NCBI GenBank assembly: GCA_947455195.1
Contig: CANGMI010000006.1
Coordinates: forward strand, 124,001 to 188,000
From: Pseudomonadota bacterium
GTDB lineage: Bacteria; Pseudomonadota; Gammaproteobacteria; Burkholderiales; SG8-39
DNA length: 64,000 nucleotides
Reading direction: 5' to 3'
Under the pieces are notes generated by a model. That model had not been told where the DNA came from and did not search any database. It saw only the letters and a program-made list of their open reading frames with translations. Within the stretch, counting starts at the first letter, position 1. The number at the start of each line of letters is the position of its first letter. The position numbers were made by a program, and so were the translations under genes. This document shows, one piece after another, positions 1 to 11,512 of the stretch.

Positions 1-429
1 GCAGGTGGCGCGCCCGTGCTCGGGGTGATGCCCCAGGTGCTGGTGACCCGCGAGCGGCTCGCGCTGTCGATTGGCGAGAACCAGATCGTCGACAGCATGG
101 CTGAACGCAAGCTGCAGATGGCGCTCGCGTCGGATGCATTCGTCGGGTTGCCCGGTGGCATCGGCACCCTCGACGAAGTGAGCGAGATGATCACCTGGAA
201 CGAGCTGGGCATTCATTCGAAGCCGATGATTCTCGTCAACGAGTTCGGATTCTGGGATCCGCTGCTCGAATTCTTCCGCCAGGGGCGGCAGAGCAACGTG
301 TTCCGGGCCGACTTCGATCGCCACTACACGGTGGTGCCGACGCTCGCGGCCCTGTTCGACACGCTGCGCGAGGTAGCCCGATCGGCAACCGCCGACACCC
401 CGGGCCACCAGGACCCGGCGGGGCACTGA
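1..429 (+). CDS. LOG family protein (cytokinin riboside 5'-monophosphate phosphoribohydrolase-like), 3' part
   Basis: The reading frame is already open at base 1, so the gene starts upstream of the window; 142 codons plus stop are visible. The signature PGGIGTLDE, which follows 'FVGL', is the hallmark of the LOG/TIGR00730 'lysine decarboxylase-like' family, whose characterised members release the base from nucleoside monophosphates. The following 'TWNELGIHSKP' segment and the FF-containing C-terminal helix fit the Rossmann-like core. The last ~20 residues are a polar tail without conservation. The true function in this host (nucleotide turnover or cytokinin-like activation) cannot be told. 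It converges on proA with a 22-bp gap. Confidence 0.85.
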   Translation, partial: AGGAPVLGVMPQVLVTRERLALSIGENQIVDSMAERKLQMALASDAFVGLPGGIGTLDEVSEMITWNELGIHSKPMILVNEFGFWDPLLEFFRQGRQSNVFRADFDRHYTVVPTLAALFDTLREVARSATADTPGHQDPAGH

Positions 430-451
430 CGCGCAGGCCGACGCAGGCGCG

Positions 452-1708
452 CTAGCCGCGCACCTGCCCATCACCCAGCACCACGAACTTCTGCGAGGTG
501 AGTCCTTCGAGGCCCACCGGGCCACGCGCATGCAGTTTGTCGGTAGAGATGCCGATTTCGGCACCGAGGCCGTACTCGAACCCGTCGGCAAAACGGGTCG
601 AGGCATTCACCATCACCGAACTGGAGTCCACTTCGCGCAGGAAGCGTTCGGCCCGCGCACGGTCTTCGGTCACGATGGCATCGGTGTGTGCCGACCCGTA
701 GCGGGCAATATGATCGATGGCCTGGTCGATGCCCTCGACCACGCGAACCGCGAGAATCGGCGCGAGGTACTCGGTAGCCCAGTCGGCCTCGGTGGCAGCA
801 GCCATGCCGGGTACGACCGAACAAGCGGCCGCATCGCCACGCAGTTCGACCCCCTTGCCCTGATAGATCGCAGCCAGCGGGGGCAACACGCGCGACGCGA
901 TGGCGGCATCGACCAGCAAGGTCTCCATCGTGTTGCAGGTCCCGTAGCGCTGGGTCTTGGCGTTGTCCGCAATGCGGATAGCCTTGTCCGGATCGGCCGC
1001 GCCATCGATGTACACATGGCAGATGCCATCAAGGTGCTTGATCATCGGAATCTGCGACTCGGCGATGATGCGCTCGATGAGCGACTTGCCGCCGCGCGGG
1101 ATGATGATGTCGACAAACTCGCGCAGGCGCAGCAGTTCGCCGACCGCGGCCCGATCGGTGGTACCGACCAGCTGCACGGCGTCGGCAGGCAGTCCCGCTT
1201 CGCGCAAACCTGCCTGCACGCAGGCCGCGATCGCCTGATTGGAGTGCACCGCCTCTGATCCGCCCCGCAGGATCACGGCATTGCCCGACTTCAGGCACAG
1301 GGCAGACGCATCGGCCGTCACGTCGGGGCGCGACTCGTAGATGATGCCGATCACGCCCAGCGGTACCCGCATGCGCCCCACCTTGATGCCGCTCGGGCGT
1401 TCGGCCAGATCGGTGATGCGTCCGATCGGATCCTCGAGCGAGGCCACCTGCTCGACCCCTTGCGCCATCTCTTCGATGGCACGCGCGTCGAGGGTGAGCC
1501 GATCGACGAAGGCGGCATCGGCCCCGCCCGCGCGGGCTGCCGCCAGATCAGTCCGATTGGCCTCGATGAGCGAGGGCGCGGCCGAGCGCAGTGCGCCGGC
1601 AATGGCGCGGAGCGCGCGATTCTTCGACTCGGTGTCGGCGCGAGCAATGACACGCGCGGCAGCGCGAGCCCGACGACCCATGTCCTGCATGAGTTGCGCG
1701 ACATCCAT
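452..1708 (-). CDS. proA: glutamate-5-semialdehyde dehydrogenase (gamma-glutamyl phosphate reductase)
   Basis: Second step of proline synthesis: NADPH reduces glutamyl-5-phosphate to glutamate semialdehyde in the cytosol. The product is 418 aa, close to the usual ~417. The catalytic cysteine lies in '[13 protein letters not shown]', and the segments '[17 protein letters not shown]' and '[15 protein letters not shown]' are family signatures. The ATG at 1708 is preferred over the longer frame beginning at 1756, because a CAGGA ribosome site precedes it and homologues start near '[17 protein letters not shown]'. The gene lies downstream of holA on the same strand but is probably separated from it by a hairpin and its own -10 box. 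proB is not in the window. Confidence 0.96.
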   Translation of the reverse strand: MDVAQLMQDMGRRARAAARVIARADTESKNRALRAIAGALRSAAPSLIEANRTDLAAARAGGADAAFVDRLTLDARAIEEMAQGVEQVASLEDPIGRITDLAERPSGIKVGRMRVPLGVIGIIYESRPDVTADASALCLKSGNAVILRGGSEAVHSNQAIAACVQAGLREAGLPADAVQLVGTTDRAAVGELLRLREFVDIIIPRGGKSLIERIIAESQIPMIKHLDGICHVYIDGAADPDKAIRIADNAKTQRYGTCNTMETLLVDAAIASRVLPPLAAIYQGKGVELRGDAAACSVVPGMAAATEADWATEYLAPILAVRVVEGIDQAIDHIARYGSAHTDAIVTEDRARAERFLREVDSSSVMVNASTRFADGFEYGLGAEIGISTDKLHARGPVGLEGLTSQKFVVLGDGQVRG

Positions 1709-1742
1709 CGAGGAATCCTGTGAGCGGTGAGGCAAGGGCCTG

Positions 1743-1748
1743 ATTCTA
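1743..1748 (-). promoter_or_regulatory. candidate -10 box (TAGAAT) for proA
   Basis: TAGAAT on the minus strand, 5/6 to the sigma-70 -10 consensus, about 34 nt upstream of the proA ATG. The hexamer at the expected -35 place is poor (CTACGG), so this is a weak call. The same TAGAAT word recurs just upstream of three other genes in the window (6559, 25919, 50766). Confidence 0.35.
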
Positions 1749-1809
1749 AACCGCAAGCGAAAGTCCCGTAGCGCGGATGGCAGGTCGCGCGAACCCCCGT
1801 GATTCGAGG

Positions 1810-1830
1810 CGGGCAGGGCTTGCCTGCCCG
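1810..1830 (-). terminator. hairpin between holA and proA
   Basis: Perfect 8-bp stem CGGGCAGG / CCTGCCCG with a 5-nt loop, 14 nt beyond the holA stop on the minus strand. It would end or attenuate leuS-lptE-holA transcription before proA. There is no following T tract, so factor-independent termination is not certain. Confidence 0.5.
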
Positions 1831-1843
1831 GAGCGCGGTTCGC

Positions 1844-2851
1844 CTAGGCGTACAAACAGAGCGCCAGCAGCGTGATCTCCTGCCAGGCATTACCCCGAGC
1901 CACGCCCTTCACCACCCGCTCGCAGTGCGCTGCCTGACGCAACGCCCGCTCCAGACGCACGCCATCGAGACGCCGCGCCGCCCGCGCGACACCCTGCTGC
2001 CGGGCTGGCCCGAATACCCGTGCCTCGCGCAGCGCATCGGTGGGCGAGCGTCCACGCGCCACAGCCGACGCCACCAGCCAGACCGCGCGCAGTTCCTCGG
2101 CCAGAACCCAGACGATGCCTGCGGGCGCCTCGCCCTCGCCGCGCAGGCTCTCGACCACGCGCAGTGCGCGAGCGCCGTCACCTCCGATCATTGCCTCGGC
2201 GAGCTGGTACACGTCGTGGCGTGACACGTCGAGCACGGCATCACGCACCTGCTCGACATCGAGCTGCCCCTTGCCCTGGAGGAGTCCGAGCTTCTGGATC
2301 TCCTGATGCGCGGCAAGCATGTTGCCCTCGACCGCATCGGCCAGAAATTCGAGGGCATCGGGTGTTGCCGACTGCCCTTGCCGGCGCAGACGCGCCGCAA
2401 TCCATTGCGGCAGACGCGCCGCCTCGACCGGAAACACATCAACCAGAACGGCACGGGCCGTCAGGGCCTGAAACCAGCCCGACTGCTGGTCGGCACGGGC
2501 AAGGCGCGGCAGGGTCACGAGCGTGACGTTTTCCTCGACCAGATCGGCACAATAGGCCGTGATGGCCGCGGCGCCTTCGGTGCCGGGCTTGCCGCCCGGA
2601 ATGCGCAATTCGATGAGCTTGCGATCGGCAAAGAGCGACATGCCGGCTGCCGCGTGGGCCAGCGCGCTCCAGTCAAATCCGCGCTCCACCGTGAACACCT
2701 CCCGCTCGCTGCAACCCGCCGCACGCGCCCGGGCGCGAACCGCATCCTGGGCTTCGAGCGACAGCAGCGGCTCATCGCCATGAATGACATAGAGCGGGGC
2801 AAGCGTGCGCTCCAGGTGGCCTTCGAGAGCGTCGGCGCGCAGTGTCGGCAT
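1844..2851 (-). CDS. holA: DNA polymerase III subunit delta
   Basis: Delta is the clamp-loader subunit that opens the beta sliding clamp for the replicative polymerase. The 335-aa product has the expected length. The N-terminal 'PLYVIHGDEPLLSLEA' (about residues 18-33) is the degenerate P-loop region of delta, which does not hydrolyse ATP. 'GGKPGTEGA', 'VEGNMLAAHQEIQKLGLL' and the C-terminal arginine-rich helical collar match HolA. It follows lptE after 11 nt in the order leuS-lptE-holA, which is common in proteobacteria and supports the assignment. Confidence 0.95.
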   Translation of the reverse strand: MPTLRADALEGHLERTLAPLYVIHGDEPLLSLEAQDAVRARARAAGCSEREVFTVERGFDWSALAHAAAGMSLFADRKLIELRIPGGKPGTEGAAAITAYCADLVEENVTLVTLPRLARADQQSGWFQALTARAVLVDVFPVEAARLPQWIAARLRRQGQSATPDALEFLADAVEGNMLAAHQEIQKLGLLQGKGQLDVEQVRDAVLDVSRHDVYQLAEAMIGGDGARALRVVESLRGEGEAPAGIVWVLAEELRAVWLVASAVARGRSPTDALREARVFGPARQQGVARAARRLDGVRLERALRQAAHCERVVKGVARGNAWQEITLLALCLYA

Positions 2852-2862
2852 CCCGGTGCGCC

Positions 2863-3440
2863 TCAGTCCTCGCGCGGCCGCAGGCGTGACGCCTGCAGAC
2901 GGCGCAGGATCTGCTGCACCAGATCGGCACGCATGTCGCGATAGAGCAGCGCCTCTTCCGACTGGCTGGCCAGCAACTGGTCATTGAAAGGCAGATCGCG
3001 CCGCAAGATCAGTGTGATCGGCGCGATGTACTCGCCGCCGCGACGGTCGTGAACTCGAAACCCGACCCGGTACCGCAACTGGTACTCGCGTGGTCGGCCT
3101 GCAGTATTCAGACTGAGAATCGCCTTTTCCTGCCCTTCGGAGAGGAGTTCGAACACGGCGGGCGCAGGCCCCGTCTCGTCGGGGGTCGGTGTGTCACGAC
3201 GTACTCGCGTCGAAGAACCCACCTCGATCGCACGGGCCAGTTCATTGGCGATGACCGCGCGCGACTCGATCACGATGGTGTCAAACGGCAGCGTCACCGC
3301 GCCGCGCAGATGAAAACCGCAGGCCGACAGGGTCACCAGAAGACCCGCGAGCACGCTTCGCCCAGGGGTAAACCATCCATGACGGCCCCCCCCGCGCGCG
3401 ACAGGCGCGAACCGATCGGGTGTCGCGCCGGGCAGGTTCA

Positions 3441-3441
<1 letters not shown>
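2863..3441 (-). CDS. lptE: LPS-assembly lipoprotein LptE
   Basis: LptE plugs the LptD barrel in the outer membrane and helps deliver lipopolysaccharide to the cell surface. The 192-aa precursor has a basic N-terminus, a hydrophobic stretch and a lipobox 'LSAC' with the acceptor cysteine at about residue 41. This is followed by 'GFHLRGAVTLPFDTIVIES', which is typical of LptE/RlpB. The signal region before the lipobox is long (about 40 aa), so a later start is possible, but none is clearly better. Its ATG overlaps the leuS stop by one base (TGATG), implying translational coupling. Confidence 0.93.
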
Positions 3442-6561
<3,120 letters not shown>

Positions 6562-6573
6562 AATCAAGACACC

Positions 6574-7566
6574 ATGAAAAAACTCCAGATCAGTCTTGCC
6601 TGTTGCGACTACGATCGCACCAAGGCCCTCTTCGACGGGCGTGCCACGATCGATGGCTGCGATGTCGCCTGCACCGCCGTCGAGCCCGAAGAAGCGTTCC
6701 ATCGCGCGTTCAAGTTCCAGGAATTCGACGTCTCAGAACTGTCGCTCTCCTCCTATACCCTGCAGGTCGCACGGGGGGACAACGCCTACGTGGCTATTCC
6801 GGCCTTCGTGTCGCGCCTTTTCCGACATTCGGGCATCTACATCCGCACCGATCGCGGCATCCGCACACCGGCCGACCTGAAGGGCAAGACGATCGGGCTG
6901 CCCGAATACCAGATCACCGCCAATGTCTGGATCCGTGGCGTGCTGCAGGATGAATACGGCGTGGCACCGGGTGATGTCCACTGGCGGCAAGGCGGCCAGG
7001 AAGAGCCCGGGCGCGACGAACGCACCCCGATCAGGCTGCCCCCGGGCATCGACCTGCAACCGATTCCTCATGACCGCTCGGTGTCGCAGATGCTCGAGTC
7101 CGGCGAACTGGACGGCATGATCGGCGCACGCGCACCGTCTTGCCTCGAGCGTGGAGCACCGAACGTCGCGCGCATGTTCCCTGACTTCCGCACGGTCGAG
7201 CAGGACTACTTCGCCCGCACCCGCATCTTCCCGATCATGCATGTCATCGGCATTCGGCGCACGCTGGTCGAGCAGCATCCGTGGCTTGCGGTCAACGTGT
7301 TCAAGGCGTTCATCAAGGCCAAGGCCCAGGCCTGGTACGAGCTGGGCCAGATCGGGCACCTTTTCAACAGCCTGCCCTGGGGTGTTGACGAATTCCAGAA
7401 AACCCGCAAGCTGATGGGTGATGACTACTGGCCATACGGGCTCGAAGCCAACCGCCATGTGCTCGAGGCATTTACCCGTTACCATTTCGAGCAGGGGCTG
7501 TCGGCCCGGCGCCTGCGTCCGGAAGATCTCTTCCATCCGGCCACCCTCGACCTGTCCAAGGTCTGA
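6574..7566 (+). CDS. 4,5-dihydroxyphthalate decarboxylase-like protein (type II binding-protein fold), copy 1
   Basis: 330 aa. The start 'KLQISLACCDYDRTKALFDG' and later 'FQEFDVSELSLSSY', 'RHSGIYIR', 'GKTIGLPEYQ' and 'FPIMHVIGIRR' are characteristic of proteins annotated as 4,5-dihydroxyphthalate decarboxylase (Pht5-like). These share the periplasmic binding protein type II fold with NMT1/TauA receptors. There is no signal peptide, so it should be cytosolic, in favour of an enzyme rather than a transport receptor. The substrate is unknown. It precedes the FAD and 2Fe-2S subunits of a molybdenum hydroxylase by 27 bp, suggesting one operon. A diverged paralogue lies at 18978-19958. Confidence 0.75.
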   Translation: MKKLQISLACCDYDRTKALFDGRATIDGCDVACTAVEPEEAFHRAFKFQEFDVSELSLSSYTLQVARGDNAYVAIPAFVSRLFRHSGIYIRTDRGIRTPADLKGKTIGLPEYQITANVWIRGVLQDEYGVAPGDVHWRQGGQEEPGRDERTPIRLPPGIDLQPIPHDRSVSQMLESGELDGMIGARAPSCLERGAPNVARMFPDFRTVEQDYFARTRIFPIMHVIGIRRTLVEQHPWLAVNVFKAFIKAKAQAWYELGQIGHLFNSLPWGVDEFQKTRKLMGDDYWPYGLEANRHVLEAFTRYHFEQGLSARRLRPEDLFHPATLDLSKV

Positions 7567-7593
7567 CACCGCTCACTTTCCCGGACACGATCC

Positions 7594-8460
7594 ATGAAAC
7601 CCGCGCCCTTCACCTACCACAGCCCGCGTTCGGTCGATGAGGCCCTGAGCCTCCTTGGCAGCCACGAAAATGCCCGCCTGCTCGCCGGCGGACAGTCGCT
7701 GGTGCCGATGCTCAATTTCCGGCTGGCATCGCCCGATCACCTCATCGACCTCACCCGCATCGAGTCGTTGCGCGGGATTCGCGAAGAGGGCGATGAAATC
7801 GTGTTTGGCGCCATGACCCGTCAGCGCGACATCGAATATTCGTCCCTGATCGCGGAGCGTCTCCCCTTGATGGCCGAAGCCGTCCTGCAGCTGGGGCATC
7901 GCCAGACCCGCAACCGCGGCACCATCGGGGGAAGCCTGTGCCACCTCGACCCCTCGGCGGAGTTGCCCACGATCTGCATGGCGATGGATGCGAGCCTCGA
8001 GGTGCTGGGGCCATCGGGCAAGCGCACGCTGGCCATGGCCGACTTTGCGCAAGGCATGATGACCACCGCGCTCGCCGCCGAAGACATGCTCACCGCGGTG
8101 CGCATTCGTCCATGGACGGGCCGCTACGGTCATGCATTCATCGAATTTGCCCGTCGGCATGGCGACTTTGCGGTCGCCTCGGCAGCCATCCTCATCGCCC
8201 TCGACGCCGCCGGCATCATCACCCGTGCGGTGGTCTCTCTCGGGGGTGTGGGTCCCGTGCCCCTGCGGGTAACCGCCGCCGAGGCGCTGCTGGTGGGTGC
8301 AAGCGCTGGCCCGGAGGCCTTTGCCGCTGCGGCGGCCGAATGTGCCAAGGTCGATGCGCTCGAAGATCCGACCTACCCCGCCTGGTACCGTCAGCATCTG
8401 GCCCAGACCCTTGCCGGTCGTGCACTCAAGCTCGCGCACGAACGAGCAACCGGCCACTGA
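7594..8460 (+). CDS. molybdenum hydroxylase FAD-binding (medium) subunit, CoxM/xanthine dehydrogenase family
   Basis: Carries FAD between the 2Fe-2S subunit and the external acceptor in a three-subunit molybdenum hydroxylase. 288 aa. FAD-binding motifs are AGGQSL at residues 31-36 and 'TIGGSLCHLDPSAELP' from residue 110. The C-terminal part matches the CO dehydrogenase flavoprotein C-terminal domain. The 2Fe-2S subunit follows after 109 bp. No large subunit follows; the only candidate for this family lies at 28924-31311, on the same strand but about 20 kb away. The substrate is unknown. Confidence 0.92.
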   Translation: MKPAPFTYHSPRSVDEALSLLGSHENARLLAGGQSLVPMLNFRLASPDHLIDLTRIESLRGIREEGDEIVFGAMTRQRDIEYSSLIAERLPLMAEAVLQLGHRQTRNRGTIGGSLCHLDPSAELPTICMAMDASLEVLGPSGKRTLAMADFAQGMMTTALAAEDMLTAVRIRPWTGRYGHAFIEFARRHGDFAVASAAILIALDAAGIITRAVVSLGGVGPVPLRVTAAEALLVGASAGPEAFAAAAAECAKVDALEDPTYPAWYRQHLAQTLAGRALKLAHERATGH

Positions 8461-8569
8461 GGCTCGGCGCCCCGCCGCCGCGAGAGCCGCCCGACCCGAT
8501 CACGCCCCACTGTCAACCGCCCGGCCGGTCCGCCAAGTGACCCCGGGCCTGCCGTCAGGACTGCCCCCC

Positions 8570-9058
8570 ATGGATACCAAGCGCATTTCTCTCACCGTCA
8601 ACGGCAAGGCCTATGAGCGCGAGGTTGAAACCCGCGTGAATCTGGTCGACTTCCTGCGCCATGACCTCGGTCTCACCGGGTCGCATGTCGGCTGCGAGCA
8701 CGGCGTGTGCGGTGCCTGTACGGTGCTGGTCGATGGGGTCAGCACCCGGGGTTGCCTGATGTTTGCCGCGCAGGCCGACGGCGCGAAGGTCGAAACGATC
8801 GAGGGGCTGGCGAAGGACGGCAAGCTCAACCCGCTGCAGGAATCGTTCTGGGACCTGCACGGTCTGCAGTGTGGCTACTGCACGCCCGGTGTTCTGATGT
8901 CGCTCACCGAGATGCTGCGCGAAGACCTCTCGCCCACGGAAACCCATGTGCGGGAAGTGCTCTCGGGCCACCTGTGCCGGTGCACGGGCTACCAGAACAT
9001 CGTGGCCGCCGCACTCGAGGCCGCCAGGCGTTATCGCGAGAGCGGCCAGCCGGTCTAG
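8570..9058 (+). CDS. molybdenum hydroxylase 2Fe-2S (small) subunit, CoxS family
   Basis: 162 aa from the ATG at 8570, which has a CAGGA ribosome site; the longer frame upstream has no family similarity. The plant-type 2Fe-2S ligands are C42, C47, C50 and C62 ('GCEHGVCGACTVLVDG'). The second cluster is held by C101, C104, C136 and C138 ('CGYCTPG', 'HLCRCTGYQNI'). It moves electrons from the molybdenum site to FAD. It pairs with the gene at 7594 and presumably with the remote large subunit at 28924. Confidence 0.95.
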   Translation: MDTKRISLTVNGKAYEREVETRVNLVDFLRHDLGLTGSHVGCEHGVCGACTVLVDGVSTRGCLMFAAQADGAKVETIEGLAKDGKLNPLQESFWDLHGLQCGYCTPGVLMSLTEMLREDLSPTETHVREVLSGHLCRCTGYQNIVAAALEAARRYRESGQPV

Positions 9059-9067
9059 TCGGGGTAT

Positions 9068-9976
9068 CTAGCGCCCGGTGCGCATGAAATCGATCAGTTC
9101 CTGACCCAGCACGTTCTCGCTCGTGCCGATATGGGCATGGATCGAGGCGTGGTTGTGACCGACGAGCCGCATGAAGCGCGGCGAAGCGCCCTTGGCGACT
9201 GAGAGCCGGTAGAAGAGTTCGGCGCAGTAGACGTCGATGAGCGGGTTTTCATACTCGGCCACCGCGATGAAGGTCGGCACGCTGTCTACCCCCACGTGCG
9301 AGACGCACGACAGATCGTCGAAGCGCGAGGCATCGGTGCCGTAGTAGGCCTCGACCCGCTTCGCGTTGGGATTGTCGGGCCGATTGTCGGCGCGGACCCG
9401 CCCGGAGAGCACGATATGCCCTGCAATGCCGGGGCCACCGGCCGGTTGGAGCCGCTTGTCGTAAGCATACGAACCGGTGTGCGCGGCACCGGCAGAACTG
9501 CCGCAGATGAAGATGCGATCGGGATCACCACCGACCTGCGCAGCGTTGGCGCGGGCCCAGGCCACTGCCAGACCGACATCGACCGAGCCAGCCGGATAAC
9601 CCCACTTGGGCGCCTGCCGATACTCGACGTTGATCCCGATGATGCCGTTGCGCGCTGCGTGACGCACGATGTTGCCGTGAATCTGGGGGGTACGGTTCTT
9701 CTCGCCATCGGTGAAGGCGCCGCCGTGGAAGAAGAGGAACATCGGCGCCCCGGTCGTACCCGGCTTGCGCCAGACATCGAGCACTTGCCGCTCATCGTCA
9801 TGGCCGTAGACGATGTCTCGGGTCACCTCGAGGTCATCAGTCGGTACCGACGCGAGCACCGCACTGAAGGCATCCACCATCATCTTCACATGGCCGCTGG
9901 TGTTGGTTGCCCATTTCGGACCAATCTCGGCCATCAGGTCACGGACGGACTGCGGAATGTCGGGTGTCATGTTCAT
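9068..9976 (-). CDS. alpha/beta hydrolase (HSL/esterase-like)
   Basis: 302 aa without a signal peptide. The oxyanion-hole motif HGGAF begins at H84, the nucleophile motif GSSAG puts the serine at residue 161, and a C-terminal 'GHNHASIHAH' supplies the histidine (H274 or H276). This is the hormone-sensitive lipase / carboxylesterase arrangement. Substrate is probably a small ester or lactone. It is followed upstream on the same strand by an aldehyde dehydrogenase and a Bug-type receptor, suggesting one organic-acid operon (9068-12624). Confidence 0.85.
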   Translation of the reverse strand: MNMTPDIPQSVRDLMAEIGPKWATNTSGHVKMMVDAFSAVLASVPTDDLEVTRDIVYGHDDERQVLDVWRKPGTTGAPMFLFFHGGAFTDGEKNRTPQIHGNIVRHAARNGIIGINVEYRQAPKWGYPAGSVDVGLAVAWARANAAQVGGDPDRIFICGSSAGAAHTGSYAYDKRLQPAGGPGIAGHIVLSGRVRADNRPDNPNAKRVEAYYGTDASRFDDLSCVSHVGVDSVPTFIAVAEYENPLIDVYCAELFYRLSVAKGASPRFMRLVGHNHASIHAHIGTSENVLGQELIDFMRTGR

Positions 9977-10054
9977 GAGTGATCTCTCTGGTCCGATGAA
10001 GCAGGGCCGCCGGTCGCGGCACGCCCGGGTCGATGGCGCCCCCGATGGAGCAAG

Positions 10055-11512
10055 TTACTGGAAACGGATGCCGGTGAACTTCAGTTGTGACATTTCCTCG
10101 ATCGCATGGCGCACGCCCTCACGACCGAAGCCCGACCGTTTCACGCCACCGAAGGGGTACATGTCGAGGCGGAAGCGACTCGCCTCGTTTACCCACAGTG
10201 AGCCAACGTCGAACTCTTCAGAGAACCGCATGGCGCTGGCAAGGCTCGCCGTGAAGAGCGCACCCTGCAGACCGAACGGTGAATCATTGGCGAGTGCGAG
10301 CGCCTCGTCCACCGAGGCGGCCCGCTCGACGATGGCGACCGGGCCAAACGCCTCGTCGCACCACATCTGCGCCGTACGCGGCACATCGACCACGATGCCG
10401 GGTGACACCAGGCACCCGTTGCGGGTGGGTTCGAGCGCATAGCGCCCGCCCTGCGCGATGGCATCGCGCATCATGCCCATCACACGGTCGGCCGCCCCAG
10501 CCGACACCATCGGACCAACATCGGTCGCCTCGTCGCCGGCCTCGCCCACGCGCAGGGCACGCGCCGCGGTCACGAAGGCGGCCAGAAAGGCGACATAGAC
10601 CGGCGCTTCGACGATGATGCGCTGCGCCGAAATGCATTGCTGGCCGCTGGCCTCGAAAGCTGCGCTGGCAATGCGCTTGGCCGTATCAGCGATATCGGCA
10701 TCGGCCAGCACGATGTTCGCGGCATTCGAACCCAGTTCGGCCACGAACTTCTTCGCACCCGCTGCCCGCACCAGCGCATCACCCGCCACCGTGCCCCCGG
10801 TGAAGGTGACCGCAGTGACACGCTCGCTCGACACCAGCAGGCGCGCAGCATCACGATCACCGGTCACCACATTGAAGAGCCCCGGGGGCAGTCCGGCCTC
10901 GATGAAAAGCGCCGCCACCCGCAGCGCAATACGGGTGCCCGTCGGGTGCGGCTTCACCACCGCCGCATTGCCGGTGACGAGAGCGGGCCCGACCTTCTGC
11001 ACCAGCAGATTGATCGGCGCGTTGAAGGGGGTCACCGCAGCCACCACACCATAGGGCACACGTCGCGTGAAACCCATGCGTCCGGCACCATTGGCCGCAC
11101 TGTCGACCGGCACGGTCTCGCCACCCATCACCAGTGCCTGCGCCGCGGTCATGCGCAGAAAAGCCGCCGAGCGCTGGGCCTCGAAGGTGGCCGCACGACG
11201 CGGCTTGCCGATGTCGGCAATGAGCATCTCGACCAGTTCGGGCACGGCCCGTTCCAGCGCGACTGCCGCGGCATTGAGCCACTGCGAGCGCTGCGCGAGC
11301 GACGCACGACGATGCGCCTGGTAGGCCTTCTCGGCGCTCGCCACGGCGGTCGTGATCAGATCGGCCGGCGTCTCGAGCAGATGCGCGTACACCTCGCCTC
11401 GGTTGGGAGAGACAACCGGCACGGCGTTGCCGGCGGCCTCGGCGGACCTGCCATCGATGAAGGGCACCAGCAGAGGCTGGGCTGATCCGGAATCCTGCGG
11501 GGTATTGCTCAT
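10055..11512 (-). CDS. NAD(P)-dependent aldehyde dehydrogenase
   Basis: 485 aa from the ATG at 11512, which overlaps the stop of the upstream Bug gene (ATGA). Catalytic residues are N164 ('TPFNAP'), E259 ('VAELGSNAANIV') and C293 ('ASGQQCISAQR'). The usual ELGGKS/N is ELGSN, as in succinate-semialdehyde and lactaldehyde dehydrogenase-like branches. 'VTFTGGTVAGDAL' is the nucleotide-binding turn. It oxidises an unknown aldehyde to the acid. The operon context of an esterase and a carboxylate receptor fits assimilation of an organic acid. Confidence 0.93.
   Translation of the reverse strand: MSNTPQDSGSAQPLLVPFIDGRSAEAAGNAVPVVSPNRGEVYAHLLETPADLITTAVASAEKAYQAHRRASLAQRSQWLNAAAVALERAVPELVEMLIADIGKPRRAATFEAQRSAAFLRMTAAQALVMGGETVPVDSAANGAGRMGFTRRVPYGVVAAVTPFNAPINLLVQKVGPALVTGNAAVVKPHPTGTRIALRVAALFIEAGLPPGLFNVVTGDRDAARLLVSSERVTAVTFTGGTVAGDALVRAAGAKKFVAELGSNAANIVLADADIADTAKRIASAAFEASGQQCISAQRIIVEAPVYVAFLAAFVTAARALRVGEAGDEATDVGPMVSAGAADRVMGMMRDAIAQGGRYALEPTRNGCLVSPGIVVDVPRTAQMWCDEAFGPVAIVERAASVDEALALANDSPFGLQGALFTASLASAMRFSEEFDVGSLWVNEASRFRLDMYPFGGVKRSGFGREGVRHAIEEMSQLKFTGIRFQ

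Noticed and set aside
6574-7566. Periplasmic ABC receptor
   Set aside because: No signal peptide, and the sequence matches the 4,5-dihydroxyphthalate decarboxylase branch; same for 18978-19958.
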